DNA of 64,000 nt from Peribacillus psychrosaccharolyticus ATCC 23296 (GCF_000305495.1 NZ_AJTN02000193.1:62001-126000); one strand, 5' to 3'; positions 29,076-38,256 are shown, counted from the stretch's first letter. Translations and numbers: made by a program. The notes: a model not told the origin generated them from the sequence alone.

Positions 29076-29681
29076 TTATATTTCTCCATTCGCCAGCCAA
29101 GGTAAAAAGCCGTCTAGAAAACGTTCAGTCGCGGGCATGAAGTATGATCCAAAATGATAATCAGGATCTAACGTGGTAATAATCCATGTACCACCCGTGC
29201 TGACTTTATCTAGATACATGACTGAACCGCCGTCTTCTGTTGCGATTAGCGTTTTGGCTCCTGCAATCGGCCAAAAAACGCCATGTTGATGCCAAGTTGC
29301 GTCTGACAAAGTGATGTAATTAAACAGGTCATTTTCTGGTGCAGCCAACACCAACCCGCTTTTAGCACCTTTTTCCTTCCACCACCAGAAGTTTGTTTCT
29401 CTTTCTTCCCATTTTTGATTAGGCAGCCACTCCCAAGGCTGAGGGCCGAATGCAACCACAATTCCACCTTGCTCTGCATAAGCATGAATTTTTTCTTTTG
29501 CTTGAAGGAGTAATGTCTCATTCATCTGAGAGGGAACCAGTAACACATCAAAATGATTGATTGGCGTTTCTAAAAAGTTCGGAAAGTAAATAAGTTCTGC
29601 AAGGTACTGATTATATTTTGGTTCATTAAAGGTTCGATAATGTGAGGCGTTACCACTATAAATAACCGCTATTTTCCTCAT
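29076..29681 (-). CDS. Unknown protein, class I amidotransferase/ThuA-like fold suspected (second of tandem pair)
   Basis: 201 residues, soluble, rich in aromatic residues. Alternating strands and helices (KIAVIYSG, FDVLLVPSQM, GGIVVAFGP, TWIITTLDPDYHFG) suggest a flavodoxin-like, glutamine-amidotransferase-type fold, but no Cys-His-Glu triad is evident. It is paralogous to the gene before it: both contain EKI, then G-VV-F, then WLP at the same spacing. Its start codon shares one base with the stop of that gene (TAATG), so the two are coupled. Function not recognised; the location opposite a Fur-boxed iron transporter suggests a role in iron or siderophore handling. Confidence 0.75.
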   Translation of the reverse strand: MRKIAVIYSGNASHYRTFNEPKYNQYLAELIYFPNFLETPINHFDVLLVPSQMNETLLLQAKEKIHAYAEQGGIVVAFGPQPWEWLPNQKWEERETNFWWWKEKGAKSGLVLAAPENDLFNYITLSDATWHQHGVFWPIAGAKTLIATEDGGSVMYLDKVSTGGTWIITTLDPDYHFGSYFMPATERFLDGFLPWLANGEI

Positions 29682-30310
29682 TACTTTTCTCCCCTTTTTG
29701 AATCAAGTTCGTCATGTACCCATTGAAGAAGCTGTGTACTTATACGGTCAGTTGATTTATTTTGCATCCGATGAGAAAAAAGATCCCGCCCAGCATGAAC
29801 CAACATTGTTCCTTTGGTCGTGTTTCGATCGATATAGGTAGTCGGCATTCCAGGAAGCGTAAGCAGGACTTCAGCATGACTTGGAACGGGTGAATGTGTG
29901 CCGCGTGCAAAAAAGCCGGCAACCCCTTTATTAAACGTCATATCTTCTGTATCCACGCCTTCAAATATTGGATGTTCTATTACTTTTGAAATGGTATAAT
30001 CCGTAAAACTATTTATAGTTTTAGGTGTAAAGAGCGAACAGCCTGGCAGCCATTTTTTGAATAAATGTCCACAAAAGATAACTACCTTCCCTTCCTCTAA
30101 AAAGGAAGCAATCTTCTCTTTATGTATATAGAGGTATTCTTGATCGATAAAGTCATGAAAGAATATACATTTAAATGGTTCTAAATCTACCTTATCAAAC
30201 ATGTACTGATCAATTTGTGTAAAGTTTTCTTGTATAAACGAATTGGTACGATTCTGTATACCAAATGCATGACCTGGATCTAAATATAAGATATCTCTAA
30301 GCTGCGTCAA
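29681..30310 (-). CDS. Unknown protein, paralogue of its downstream neighbour (first of tandem pair)
   Basis: 209 residues when started at the TTG at 30310, which has GGAGG seven bases upstream; the longer open frame to 30436 overlaps its promoter and is not coding. Recognisable stretches are ILYLDPGHAFGIQNRTN, CIFFHDF, KVVIFCGHLFKKWLPG and GTMLVHAGRDLFSH. The same alpha/beta layout as the next gene implies duplication and perhaps a heterodimer. No signal peptide. It is divergent from an iron-complex binding protein, with an inverted repeat between promoter and gene. Function unknown. Confidence 0.7.
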   Translation of the reverse strand: MTQLRDILYLDPGHAFGIQNRTNSFIQENFTQIDQYMFDKVDLEPFKCIFFHDFIDQEYLYIHKEKIASFLEEGKVVIFCGHLFKKWLPGCSLFTPKTINSFTDYTISKVIEHPIFEGVDTEDMTFNKGVAGFFARGTHSPVPSHAEVLLTLPGMPTTYIDRNTTKGTMLVHAGRDLFSHRMQNKSTDRISTQLLQWVHDELDSKRGEK

Positions 30311-30377
30311 AATATATCCTCCAATCAGTAATGGGCTACTTATATTTACTAAGTTAATTCTTTTCTGAAACATACCC

Positions 30378-30399
30378 TTGTTGTGATCGTGCACAACAA
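30378..30399. promoter_or_regulatory. Inverted repeat at the start of the tandem unknown operon
   Basis: TTGTTGTG, six-base spacer, CACAACAA: 8-bp arms, perfect. It lies where the transcript from the minus-strand promoter should begin, typical for a repressor operator. It is distinct from Fur, so a second regulator is likely. Confidence 0.5.
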
Positions 30400-30407
30400 A
30401 TATTATT

Positions 30408-30436
30408 ATTGTAATATAAAGAAAACGATTGACCAA
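30408..30436 (-). promoter_or_regulatory. Promoter of the tandem unknown operon
   Basis: Minus strand TTGGTC, 17-base spacer, TACAAT. Its -35 overlaps the -35 of the divergent iron-transport promoter. Confidence 0.55.
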
Positions 30437-30457
30437 AAATATTTATTCCTGTAAATT
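30429..30457 (+). promoter_or_regulatory. Promoter of the iron-complex transporter operon
   Basis: TTGACC, 17-base spacer, TAAATT. The Fur box lies just downstream of the expected start of transcription. Confidence 0.5.
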
Positions 30458-30469
30458 AATATATGATGA

Positions 30470-30484
30470 TGAAAATCATTATCA
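30470..30484. promoter_or_regulatory. Fur box
   Basis: TGAAAATCATTATCA matches the 7-1-7 Fur consensus TGATAATNATTATCA at all but one position. It would repress the transporter operon when iron is plentiful, and might affect the divergent operon. Confidence 0.8.
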
Positions 30485-30514
30485 TTTAGAATTCTAACAG
30501 AGTGAGGTATGAAA

Positions 30515-31621
30515 ATGAAGAGGAAATTTATTATATCTACCGCGTCTCTGCTGTTTTTATTAGCAGGCTGCAGCGATTCAGATACATCTAAAGATCTTGA
30601 ACCAACAAAAGAATCAAAGTTAATAGTTGATGAATTAGATCGTGAGGTCACGATTCCTTCAAAACTTGACTCTGTCGTAATGGGAAGTATTTTACCATAT
30701 TTTTCAACATGGTATATCGCAACCAACTCTACAGACGAGATCACAGGAATTCATCCAAATTCATATAACGCTGCTTCACATTCTATTTTGAAAGATATAT
30801 CACCATCCATTCTTGACGCTAAAACCAATTTCATTGAGAACGGAGAAGTAAATATTGAGCAGCTGATGTCGTTAAATCCTCAAGTATATTTTGAAATTGC
30901 TAACCAAGAAAAAACGATTAATAAACTTGAAGAATCAGGTATTACGACTGTGGCTCTTGATACAAACACAACTTCTTTAAATCCTCTTGATACATTAAAT
31001 CGCTGGTTGAAGTTAACTGGTGAAATCACTGGAACAACTGATCGCCCTAACGAAATTATTAAAGAGGGTGAAGAAAACCAGAAAATGATTAATGAAACTC
31101 TTGCAGATGTGGGTGATAAAGAAAAACCTCGGGTAATGGTCCTTCAATATCATAGTAATGGTGAAATATCTGTTGCTGGAACAGGTATGCATGGAAATCG
31201 CTGGTTAGATGCTACCGGCGGAATTGATGTTGCAGCCAAAGACATCGAGGGAATAAAAGCTGTCAACATGGAACAAATTTACAAGTGGAATCCAGATATT
31301 ATCTATATTACAAACTTCACCGAAACACAGCCGGATGATTTGTATAATAACACTTTTTCTAGTCAAGACTGGAGCCAAGTAAAGGCCGTTCAAGACAAAA
31401 AAGTATATAAAATGCCGCTTGGAATTTACCGCTGGTATCCACCAAGTGGAGATGCCCCTTTAATGCTTAAATGGATGGCTCAACATAACTATCCAGATCG
31501 TTTTGATTATGACATGGGTGAAGAAATTAAAGACTACTATTCACGTTTCTATGATTATAAATTAAATGATGAACAAGTTCAGCAGATCTTAAATCCTCCA
31601 TCAGAAGCAGCAAAATATTAA
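30515..31621 (+). CDS. Iron-complex ABC transporter substrate-binding lipoprotein
   Basis: 368 residues. Signal peptide with lipobox LAGC (Cys at about 19), then a FepB/BtuF-type (cluster A-II) binding protein with two lobes joined by a long helix (NEIIKEGEENQKMINETL). The ligand-site region near the C-terminus (KMPLGIYRWYPPSGDAP) is Trp/Tyr-rich. I prefer the second ATG (30515), six bases from the GAGG site; the first is at 30509. The Fur box and FecCD-type partner genes downstream indicate a ferric siderophore or heme-like iron source; which one cannot be read. Confidence 0.9.
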   Translation: MKRKFIISTASLLFLLAGCSDSDTSKDLEPTKESKLIVDELDREVTIPSKLDSVVMGSILPYFSTWYIATNSTDEITGIHPNSYNAASHSILKDISPSILDAKTNFIENGEVNIEQLMSLNPQVYFEIANQEKTINKLEESGITTVALDTNTTSLNPLDTLNRWLKLTGEITGTTDRPNEIIKEGEENQKMINETLADVGDKEKPRVMVLQYHSNGEISVAGTGMHGNRWLDATGGIDVAAKDIEGIKAVNMEQIYKWNPDIIYITNFTETQPDDLYNNTFSSQDWSQVKAVQDKKVYKMPLGIYRWYPPSGDAPLMLKWMAQHNYPDRFDYDMGEEIKDYYSRFYDYKLNDEQVQQILNPPSEAAKY

Positions 31622-31639
31622 GGTAAAGGTGGCTTTCAA

Positions 31640-32644
31640 ATGAAATCCAAGTTTATAAAATTTTCACTTTGGACGCTGCCCTTAATATTTGGTCTTATCT
31701 CGATTAGTATCGGACGTTTTGAAGTCGGTTTTATCGTACAGATCAAAATATTACTTTCACAGCTATTTCCTATTGACCAAACCTGGTCCGCTATGGAAGA
31801 AACAGTGGTCATGAATATCAGGTTACCGCGAATTTTACTTGCCATGCTTATTGGCGGCGGTTTATCCATTGCGGGTGCCGCTTTCCAAGGAATGTTTGCT
31901 AATCCTTTAGTTAGTCCTGACATTCTAGGTGTTTCGGCTGGAGCAGGGTTTGGTGCTTCCATTGGTATTTTATTATTTGGTACAGGGATTACCATGCAAA
32001 TATTCTCTCTATTAATGGGAATGGCAGCGATCGGATTCACATTCCTGATTGGCGGCTCTAAACGTGAAATGCCTATTTTTATGCTGGTCTTGGCAGGAGT
32101 CGTAACAAGTGCCTTATTTCAAGCTCTCATATCATTAGTTAAATTTCTAGCTGATCCTGAGGAAAAACTCCCCTCCATTACGTATTGGCTGATGGGAAGC
32201 CTTGGAACAGCCAGTTATTCTGACTTATTTATAGGCGGACCACTCATTTTAATCGGTATTATCATTTTGTATGTTGTGCGATGGCGGTTAAATATTTTAT
32301 CTCTTTCTGATGAAGAAGCGAAATCGCTTGGGATATCAGTCATGAAAATGAAATGGCTCGTCATTATCGGCGCTACATTAATTACATCTGCAGCTGTTGC
32401 GATAGCTGGAATTATCGGCTGGGTTGGCCTGATTATTCCTCACATCGCCCGGATGCTTGTTGGCAGTAATAATCAATATGTATTACCTGCATCCGTCTCT
32501 ATAGGTGCAATGTACTTATTAATGATTGATAACTTAGCAAGAAGTTTAACCTCAGCAGAAATTCCATTATCGATTTTAACAGCTATTGTCGGGGCACCCT
32601 TTTTCGCGTATTTATTACGAAAAACAGGAGGCGGCTGGAATTGA
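31640..32644 (+). CDS. FecCD-family iron-complex permease
   Basis: 334 residues with about nine or ten membrane segments. The BtuC/FecCD signature is clear: RLPRILLAMLIGGGLSIAGA, NPLVSPDILGVSAGAGFGA and, near the end, GWVGLIIPHIARMLVG. A single permease gene implies a homodimer. It lies 18 bases after the binding protein and overlaps the ATPase start, so all three are one operon. Confidence 0.96.
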   Translation: MKSKFIKFSLWTLPLIFGLISISIGRFEVGFIVQIKILLSQLFPIDQTWSAMEETVVMNIRLPRILLAMLIGGGLSIAGAAFQGMFANPLVSPDILGVSAGAGFGASIGILLFGTGITMQIFSLLMGMAAIGFTFLIGGSKREMPIFMLVLAGVVTSALFQALISLVKFLADPEEKLPSITYWLMGSLGTASYSDLFIGGPLILIGIIILYVVRWRLNILSLSDEEAKSLGISVMKMKWLVIIGATLITSAAVAIAGIIGWVGLIIPHIARMLVGSNNQYVLPASVSIGAMYLLMIDNLARSLTSAEIPLSILTAIVGAPFFAYLLRKTGGGWN

Positions 32645-33462
32645 TTTCAATAAAAGATGGAAACTTTTTTTATCAAAAAGCGAAAACCAAAGAGCAAACC
32701 TATTTATACAATAATGATATTTCCTTTGACTTGCATCCTGGTGAAATCATGTCGATTCTGGGTCCAAATGGTGCAGGGAAAACAACATTATTAAAGTGTA
32801 TTATGGGCTTGCTTAAATGGGAAAAAGGCGAAACATTATTGAATGGGAAACCACTTTCAAGTCTGCGTCAAAAAGAAATCTGGCGAACCATTGGGTATGT
32901 TCCGCAGGCTTCCAAAATGACCTTTGGTTACTCGATCCTTGATTTAGTCACAATGGGACGTGCTTTGTTAATTCATGCTTATGCACAGCCCACACAAGAG
33001 GACAGGGAAGCCGCACTGGACGCGCTTGAACTTGTAGGCATCCGCCATTTAGCTGATCAGTCTTGTACAGCTGTCAGCGGCGGTGAACTTCAGCTGGCAT
33101 TGATTGCACGAACATTGGTATCAGATCCAAAAATTTTAATTCTAGATGAACCAGAATCACATCTAGACATTCAAAAGCAAAAAATCATTTTGCAAACCAT
33201 AAAAAAGTTGGTCAAAGAACGAGACTTAGCTTGCATTATCAATACTCATTACGCAAATCATGCTTTTTACTTTGGTGATAAGGTGCTTATGGTCGCTAAA
33301 AACAAACCCGTCATTACAGGTTCTGTGTCTGAAATTATGACAGAGGAAAACATTTTTCATTACTTTGATATTGAAGTAAAAAAATTGCTGCATAACGACG
33401 ATGGGCAGGTATTTGAAACCATCGTCCCTAAATATTTTGGATTAGATAGGAGTGACCGATAA
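32641..33462 (+). CDS. FecE/FepC-type iron-complex ABC transporter ATPase
   Basis: 273 residues. Walker A GPNGAGKT, Q loop YVPQAS, signature VSGGELQLALIARTL, Walker B ILILDEPESHLD, switch His in NTHYANHAF. It completes the binding protein/permease set. The start is a TTG overlapping the permease stop by four bases. The stop codon lies inside the hairpin terminator that follows, which could couple termination to translation. Confidence 0.95.
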   Translation: MISIKDGNFFYQKAKTKEQTYLYNNDISFDLHPGEIMSILGPNGAGKTTLLKCIMGLLKWEKGETLLNGKPLSSLRQKEIWRTIGYVPQASKMTFGYSILDLVTMGRALLIHAYAQPTQEDREAALDALELVGIRHLADQSCTAVSGGELQLALIARTLVSDPKILILDEPESHLDIQKQKIILQTIKKLVKERDLACIINTHYANHAFYFGDKVLMVAKNKPVITGSVSEIMTEENIFHYFDIEVKKLLHNDDGQVFETIVPKYFGLDRSDR

Positions 33463-33479
33463 TATCGGTCACTTTTTTT
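33451..33479 (+). terminator. Terminator overlapping the ATPase stop codon
   Basis: AGTGACCGAT, loop AAT, ATCGGTCACT and a T7 run: a perfect 10-bp stem whose 5' arm and loop contain the last codons. Confidence 0.9.
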
Positions 33480-33680
33480 GTACCTTATTATTAACCCCCT
33501 CTTTCACGTTAATTCTATTCACTACCGCTGTATTATTACTCTGCGACTTTTTAATCCCGCGCACATACTTTATACCTATTTATTCCAAAAAAGAGGACAT
33601 AAGGCGCAGAAACCAAAATAAGAATATAAACGTATTATTAAAAACTGGGTTATAAAGGAGAAATATGGAGGGGTGGTTTT

Positions 33681-35351
33681 TTGAGCATGAAAGGGTTCAT
33701 TGGTGTCTTTTTCTTACTATTTTTTCTAGCAGGATGCAGTGATACTGAACATAAAGACACAAAAGCAATCAGTACTCCAGAAACTAAATATGAAAAGTTA
33801 GTTAGAGAAAAAAACAAAAAATTAACACGGGAACCAATCAAACAGATGACAAATAGTGAAGGGGTTGTATTAAAGCTAAAAAAGCCTGTGTACAAGGAAT
33901 TTGCTGTTAATGGTCAGTTGGTTATTGAAGGAGAAATCGAACAGTCTTCAGAATTAAAATCCGATTACGTATGGATAAAGGCTTTATCTGATGAACCTGC
34001 CCCCGCAGGAGAGCAAAACGATTATTACACTCCCATAAAAGATGGGAAATTCAAGCAAACGATTCATTTTTTTAACGGAGAAGGCATGTATGATCTCTCT
34101 GTCCAAGTCCCAAGTAAGACCCGGGATAATTATTACTATAACGCTGCTTCTTTTTCCGTGTTTAATGTTCATCCAGATTACCAAAGAGATGTGACCTATA
34201 CTCCGTTTGGACAAGAAAATTTATTTACTCTAGATGTTGAAAATGGATTTCTAGAGGCAGACGGAATCTTTAACCTTACAGGCCGTTTAGGGCAGACAGC
34301 AGGCAAAGATGAAGTAATGGTCGCACTAACTAAAGAGGGAGAAACATGGAAAAATACCTTTGCTGTGAAGGATGGACACCTTGATTATGATATTCCTTTG
34401 TTTTATGGAAAAGGACTGCATAAACTAGAGGTGTTACTTCCAGACGATACTCGGGATAATTACTACCTGCCCGTCACAACCCTTTTAATTGATAATCAAT
34501 CAAGCAATGTGATGAAGCCGATAGAGTATTATTCTAAAACAATGATAGAAAGAGGATTTAATCTAGATGAGCCTAAATTTGGCGGAGGAGAAACCGATCA
34601 AAGCTTTCAAATAAAAGGTTCAATTGATTCAAGTGCAGATTTAGCAGCAAAAACGGATCATCTCTATATTTCTACCGTAAAAGGTGAAGACCACGCATTA
34701 GATGTGATTCCCGTCGAAGATTTTACTTATAACGACTCCTTTTATTTACGATTTGGCCCAGGTACGTATGAGGTGACGATAAGTGTACCTGAAATAACAG
34801 AGAAAAAGACGAATTACTTCCGCTATTTTAGCGTAGCGCAATTTGAAGTAGAATCTACAGAAGCGAGTGACCAGCGTGACCTCCTTCCCTCACGCGGTGT
34901 TCAATCGGAAGATGCCAAAATTATTAAATTAGCTGAATCAATCCTAAAAGGAAAAAAGTCCGAACGTGAAAAATCAAAAGCAATCTATGAATATGTTGCT
35001 AAAAACATTGCTTACGATGTAGAAAAATTTAAGACAAATGATTTCAATTGGGATGACAGTGCGCTCAAAACGCTCCAATTAAAGGACGGGGTTTGTCAGG
35101 ATTATGCTTATCTTGCTATCGCGCTCCTAAGGGCCAGCCATATTGAAGCGAGATTTGTCGAAGGATATGCACCTCAGAAACATGCCTGGGTTGAAGCAAA
35201 AATTGATGATAAGTGGCTGACTATGGATCCCACATGGGGGGCAGGATATATTCAAAATAATGTTTTTGTAAAAAAATATACCGATACGTATTTTGATCCT
35301 AATATGAAAGAATTCAAAAAAACTCATAAACGTACTGGAATCTCTTATTAA
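33681..35351 (+). CDS. Transglutaminase-domain lipoprotein with N-terminal repeats
   Basis: 556 residues. Lipobox LAGC (Cys at about 19) anchors it outside the cell. Residues 60-390 look like three similar beta-rich repeats of about 110 residues, each ending in a version of (T)RDNYY plus a hydrophobic strand. The C-terminal domain (about 400-540) is a transglutaminase/protease-like fold with the triad visible: Cys in GVCQDYAYLA, His in KHAWVEAKI and Asp in TMDPTWGAGY. It could cross-link or cleave peptide bonds at the cell surface. The start is TTG at 33681 with GGAGGGG upstream; ATG at 33687 is the alternative. No operon partner. Confidence 0.88.
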   Translation: MSMKGFIGVFFLLFFLAGCSDTEHKDTKAISTPETKYEKLVREKNKKLTREPIKQMTNSEGVVLKLKKPVYKEFAVNGQLVIEGEIEQSSELKSDYVWIKALSDEPAPAGEQNDYYTPIKDGKFKQTIHFFNGEGMYDLSVQVPSKTRDNYYYNAASFSVFNVHPDYQRDVTYTPFGQENLFTLDVENGFLEADGIFNLTGRLGQTAGKDEVMVALTKEGETWKNTFAVKDGHLDYDIPLFYGKGLHKLEVLLPDDTRDNYYLPVTTLLIDNQSSNVMKPIEYYSKTMIERGFNLDEPKFGGGETDQSFQIKGSIDSSADLAAKTDHLYISTVKGEDHALDVIPVEDFTYNDSFYLRFGPGTYEVTISVPEITEKKTNYFRYFSVAQFEVESTEASDQRDLLPSRGVQSEDAKIIKLAESILKGKKSEREKSKAIYEYVAKNIAYDVEKFKTNDFNWDDSALKTLQLKDGVCQDYAYLAIALLRASHIEARFVEGYAPQKHAWVEAKIDDKWLTMDPTWGAGYIQNNVFVKKYTDTYFDPNMKEFKKTHKRTGISY

Positions 35352-35377
35352 ACCAACAATTTAAGGAAGAATGATGA

Positions 35378-35418
35378 AAGACTCAGGCGGCTCCGTTGCA
35401 GTCGTCTTATTTTTTTGA
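35378..35418 (+). terminator. Probable terminator after the transglutaminase gene
   Basis: AAGAC...GTCTT arms around a GC-rich loop followed by a T7 run; the stem is short, so moderately supported. Confidence 0.45.
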
Positions 35419-35484
35419 GGATCGTTACAATTCATAGTAAGCTTAGCTGATACGGCTTTCAAACATTCGAATGGGGTGATTATC

Positions 35485-36400
35485 ATGAAAATAGCTATTA
35501 TTGGGCTAGGCGATATTGCTAAGAAAGCCTATCTGCCTGTCCTTTCTCAAAAAGAAGGAATTGAACTAGTACTGTTTACAAGAAATGCAGCCACATTAAA
35601 TGAGTTAGCAAGAAAGTATAAGATTAAAGAAAGTGTTCAGACGGTGGACGAACTTCTACAAAAGAACATTACGGCTGCTTTTGTCAGTACTGCTACAGAA
35701 GCGCATTTTGAAACAGCAGAAAAGTTACTTATGAATGGAATACATGTATACATAGACAAGCCTATCTCAATGAATGTAAAAGGAAACAAAAAGAATTGTT
35801 AATCTCTCAAAAGAAAGCGGAAAAATTGCTATGGTTGGCTTTAATCGCCGATATATTCCAAAAGTCAACGAACTAAGAAAAAAGGGAAAAGCAAGTTTGA
35901 TCCTTATGCAAAAAAATAGATTTGCGTCTCCAGATAGTATAAGACGCTTTGTGGTAGAAGACTTTATCCATGTGGTTGATACCCTCAGATTTTTAATGAA
36001 TACCACCGTTTTGGATGTAAAAGTTGAATACTTGAAAACAGGCAACATGCTCGATCACTTAGTCATACAACTTATTGGAGATGGATGTACCGCTTTAGGA
36101 ATAATGAACCGCAACGGAGGAGTTACGGAAGAAATCATCGAGTATAATGCAGGGCATGACAAATATGTTGTAAATAGTCTCGTTGAAACCACCCACTTTC
36201 ATAATAAAGAAGTGAGTATTTCTAAGTTTGGAGATTGGGAACCAACTTTGTTTAAACGCGGCTTCTACCAACTGGTCGATCATTTTATTGAGTGTGTGGA
36301 GCATAATAAGACGCCAGACCCCTCTATAGAGGACTCTCTTCTTACACATGAGATTTGCGAGCGGATTGTTACCTATATTGAAGCAGGGTCTGGAAAATAA
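35485..36400 (+). pseudogene. Gfo/Idh/MocA-family oxidoreductase, frameshifted
   Basis: An NAD(P)-dependent sugar-type dehydrogenase split in two frames. The first part (from the ATG at 35485 with GGGGTGAT before it) has the Rossmann motif IAIIGLGDIAKKAYLP and the EKP-like IDKPIS, then stops at 35802. The second part, from about 35780, continues MVGFNRRYIP to the usual C-terminus. Dropping one base in the AAAAGG around 35780-35785 joins them as VKETKRIVNLSKESGKIAMV. The total length, about 305 residues, suits the family. Either an inactivating insertion or a base-calling error. Confidence 0.85.
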
Positions 36401-36542
36401 AACCTCAACAAAAAGTCATAACCCCTTAGTTGGATAAAAATTAAATCTCATTAATTATTGTATAAGTACTGTTAAATAATGTAAGATTTATCTAACTGGA
36501 AAATAATTACTACATTTAGTTTGTCCAAAGGGGGACTTACCA

Positions 36543-38204
36543 ATGACTTGGGATTATGAATATGACGTTGTAGTTGTTGGCTCTGGTGCAGCAGGTTTTT
36601 CGGCCGCAATCACAGCAAAAAAAGAAGGGTTACGTACACTATTAATTGAAAAAGAAAAACATTTTGGCGGTGCTTCCGCTTTATCAGGCGGCGGTGTTTG
36701 GATTCCGAATAACAGATATTTAGTTAAGGCTGGTGCTGCTGATAGTTTTAACGAATCTAAATTATATTTGGATTCCACAGTTGGCGATTTAGTAGCTGAT
36801 AACATTAAAGAAATATACTTAAAAAAGGGAATTCAAATGTTGGACTATATGCACAACTTAGGACCGCATATGAGATTTTCCTATGCAAAAAACTACTCTG
36901 ACTATTACCCAACGCATCCAGGCGGCAAAGGGAAAGGCCGATCAATCGAGCCAGAAGTAATTGATTTAAATAAATTACAAGATTGGAAGAGTATGCTTCT
37001 TCCTCCTTCGATGGATACAAAAGGTTTCGTTATGACAGGACAAGATTTCGTTAAAGTGAATATGATTACGCGAACCTGGGCTGGAAAAAGAGCTTCTGTC
37101 ACACTAGGGTGGCGATTAATTAAGCATAAAGTATTAAAAAAAGATTATGCCTCTTTAGGAAGGGCTTTAATAGCCCGGATGGCTTTAACGTACAAGGATT
37201 TAAACGGTGAAATTTGGCTTGATTCGCCATTTATTGACTTTATTTATGAAAACGATCAAGTAACGGGTCTAACAGTAAATAAAAATGGTAAGCAAGTAAC
37301 AATTAAAATCAATAAAGGGCTAATTTTTGGTTCAGGCGGATTCTCAAGAGATCAAGAAAAGCGAGATAAATTTCTTCCAAGTCCACAAAACGTCGATTGG
37401 ACAAGTTCGCCAATAGGTCAAACTGGGGATATTATTGAACCATTTGCAAAACTGAATGCTCAGTTTGGATTGATGGACAGAGTTTGGGGTGCACCTACTG
37501 TCATTAATCATTTAGGAATGCCCTTCTTTCTTGTTGCTGATAGAGGCCTTCCAAATATGATCATCGTGGACCAAGACGGAAACAGATATATTAATGAACC
37601 GACTCCATACCATGAGTTCATTGATAAAATGTATGAACATAATGAAAAAACAGGAGGTAAAGCCATTACATCCTGGATTATTTTAGATGCAAGAGCTAAG
37701 AAAAGATATATTTTTACTGGTTTATTTCCCGGTCAGGATTTTCCTAAAGAATACTATGAGAATGGTATTGTTTTGAAAGGGAACACAGTCGAAGAATTAG
37801 AAAACAAATTATCTATTCCAAAGGGAAATCTAGTAAAAACAATAGACAGATTCAATGAGTTTGCTCGAAATGGGAAGGATTTAGACTTCCATCGAGGAGA
37901 AAATACACATGATAAGTATTACGGCGATCCTACTTTACCGAATCCGAATTTGCTTGAAATCAACGAGGCTCCATATTATGCAATGAAAGTTTACCCAGGC
38001 GATATCGGCACAAAAGGCGGTGTAGTGACGGACGAGTTTGCAAGGGTCGTAAAGGAAGACGGAACTATATTTGATAATGTATACGCTTGTGGTAATTGTT
38101 CAGCATCGATTATGGGACATTCATACCCCGGTCCAGGGGCAACGCTTGGACCAGGTATGACCTTTGGTTTCATAGCTTCTATGCACTGTAAGGATAAGTT
38201 ATAA
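36543..38204 (+). CDS. FAD-dependent oxidoreductase, fumarate-reductase/ketosteroid-dehydrogenase type
   Basis: 553 residues. N-terminal dinucleotide-binding motif DVVVVGSGAAGFSAAITAKKEG, then GGASALSGGGVWIPNN, which is typical of the flavocytochrome c / 3-ketosteroid delta-1-dehydrogenase superfamily, and a C-terminal FAD segment with IMGHSYPGPGATLGPGMTFG. It has no heme-binding or signal sequence, so a soluble or peripheral cytoplasmic flavoenzyme is expected. The substrate is not evident: steroid-like dehydrogenation or reduction of an unsaturated acid are both possible. AAGGGGGACT precedes the ATG. It stands alone with its own terminator. Confidence 0.9.
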   Translation: MTWDYEYDVVVVGSGAAGFSAAITAKKEGLRTLLIEKEKHFGGASALSGGGVWIPNNRYLVKAGAADSFNESKLYLDSTVGDLVADNIKEIYLKKGIQMLDYMHNLGPHMRFSYAKNYSDYYPTHPGGKGKGRSIEPEVIDLNKLQDWKSMLLPPSMDTKGFVMTGQDFVKVNMITRTWAGKRASVTLGWRLIKHKVLKKDYASLGRALIARMALTYKDLNGEIWLDSPFIDFIYENDQVTGLTVNKNGKQVTIKINKGLIFGSGGFSRDQEKRDKFLPSPQNVDWTSSPIGQTGDIIEPFAKLNAQFGLMDRVWGAPTVINHLGMPFFLVADRGLPNMIIVDQDGNRYINEPTPYHEFIDKMYEHNEKTGGKAITSWIILDARAKKRYIFTGLFPGQDFPKEYYENGIVLKGNTVEELENKLSIPKGNLVKTIDRFNEFARNGKDLDFHRGENTHDKYYGDPTLPNPNLLEINEAPYYAMKVYPGDIGTKGGVVTDEFARVVKEDGTIFDNVYACGNCSASIMGHSYPGPGATLGPGMTFGFIASMHCKDKL

Positions 38205-38223
38205 GTGTAAATAGCGTGTCAGC

Positions 38224-38256
38224 AAGCATTTGAATGGACAAGTTCAAATGCTTTTT
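38224..38256 (+). terminator. Terminator after the flavin oxidoreductase
   Basis: AAGCATTTGAA, loop, TTCAAATGCTT and a T run. Confidence 0.88.

Noticed and set aside
30311-30436. N-terminal extension of the first tandem unknown gene
   Set aside because: It covers the promoter and inverted repeat; GGAGG with ideal spacing supports the TTG at 30310.
33452-33655. 67-codon frame after the iron-transport ATPase
   Set aside because: It begins in the terminator hairpin, has no ribosome site and no coding character apart from a hydrophobic stretch.
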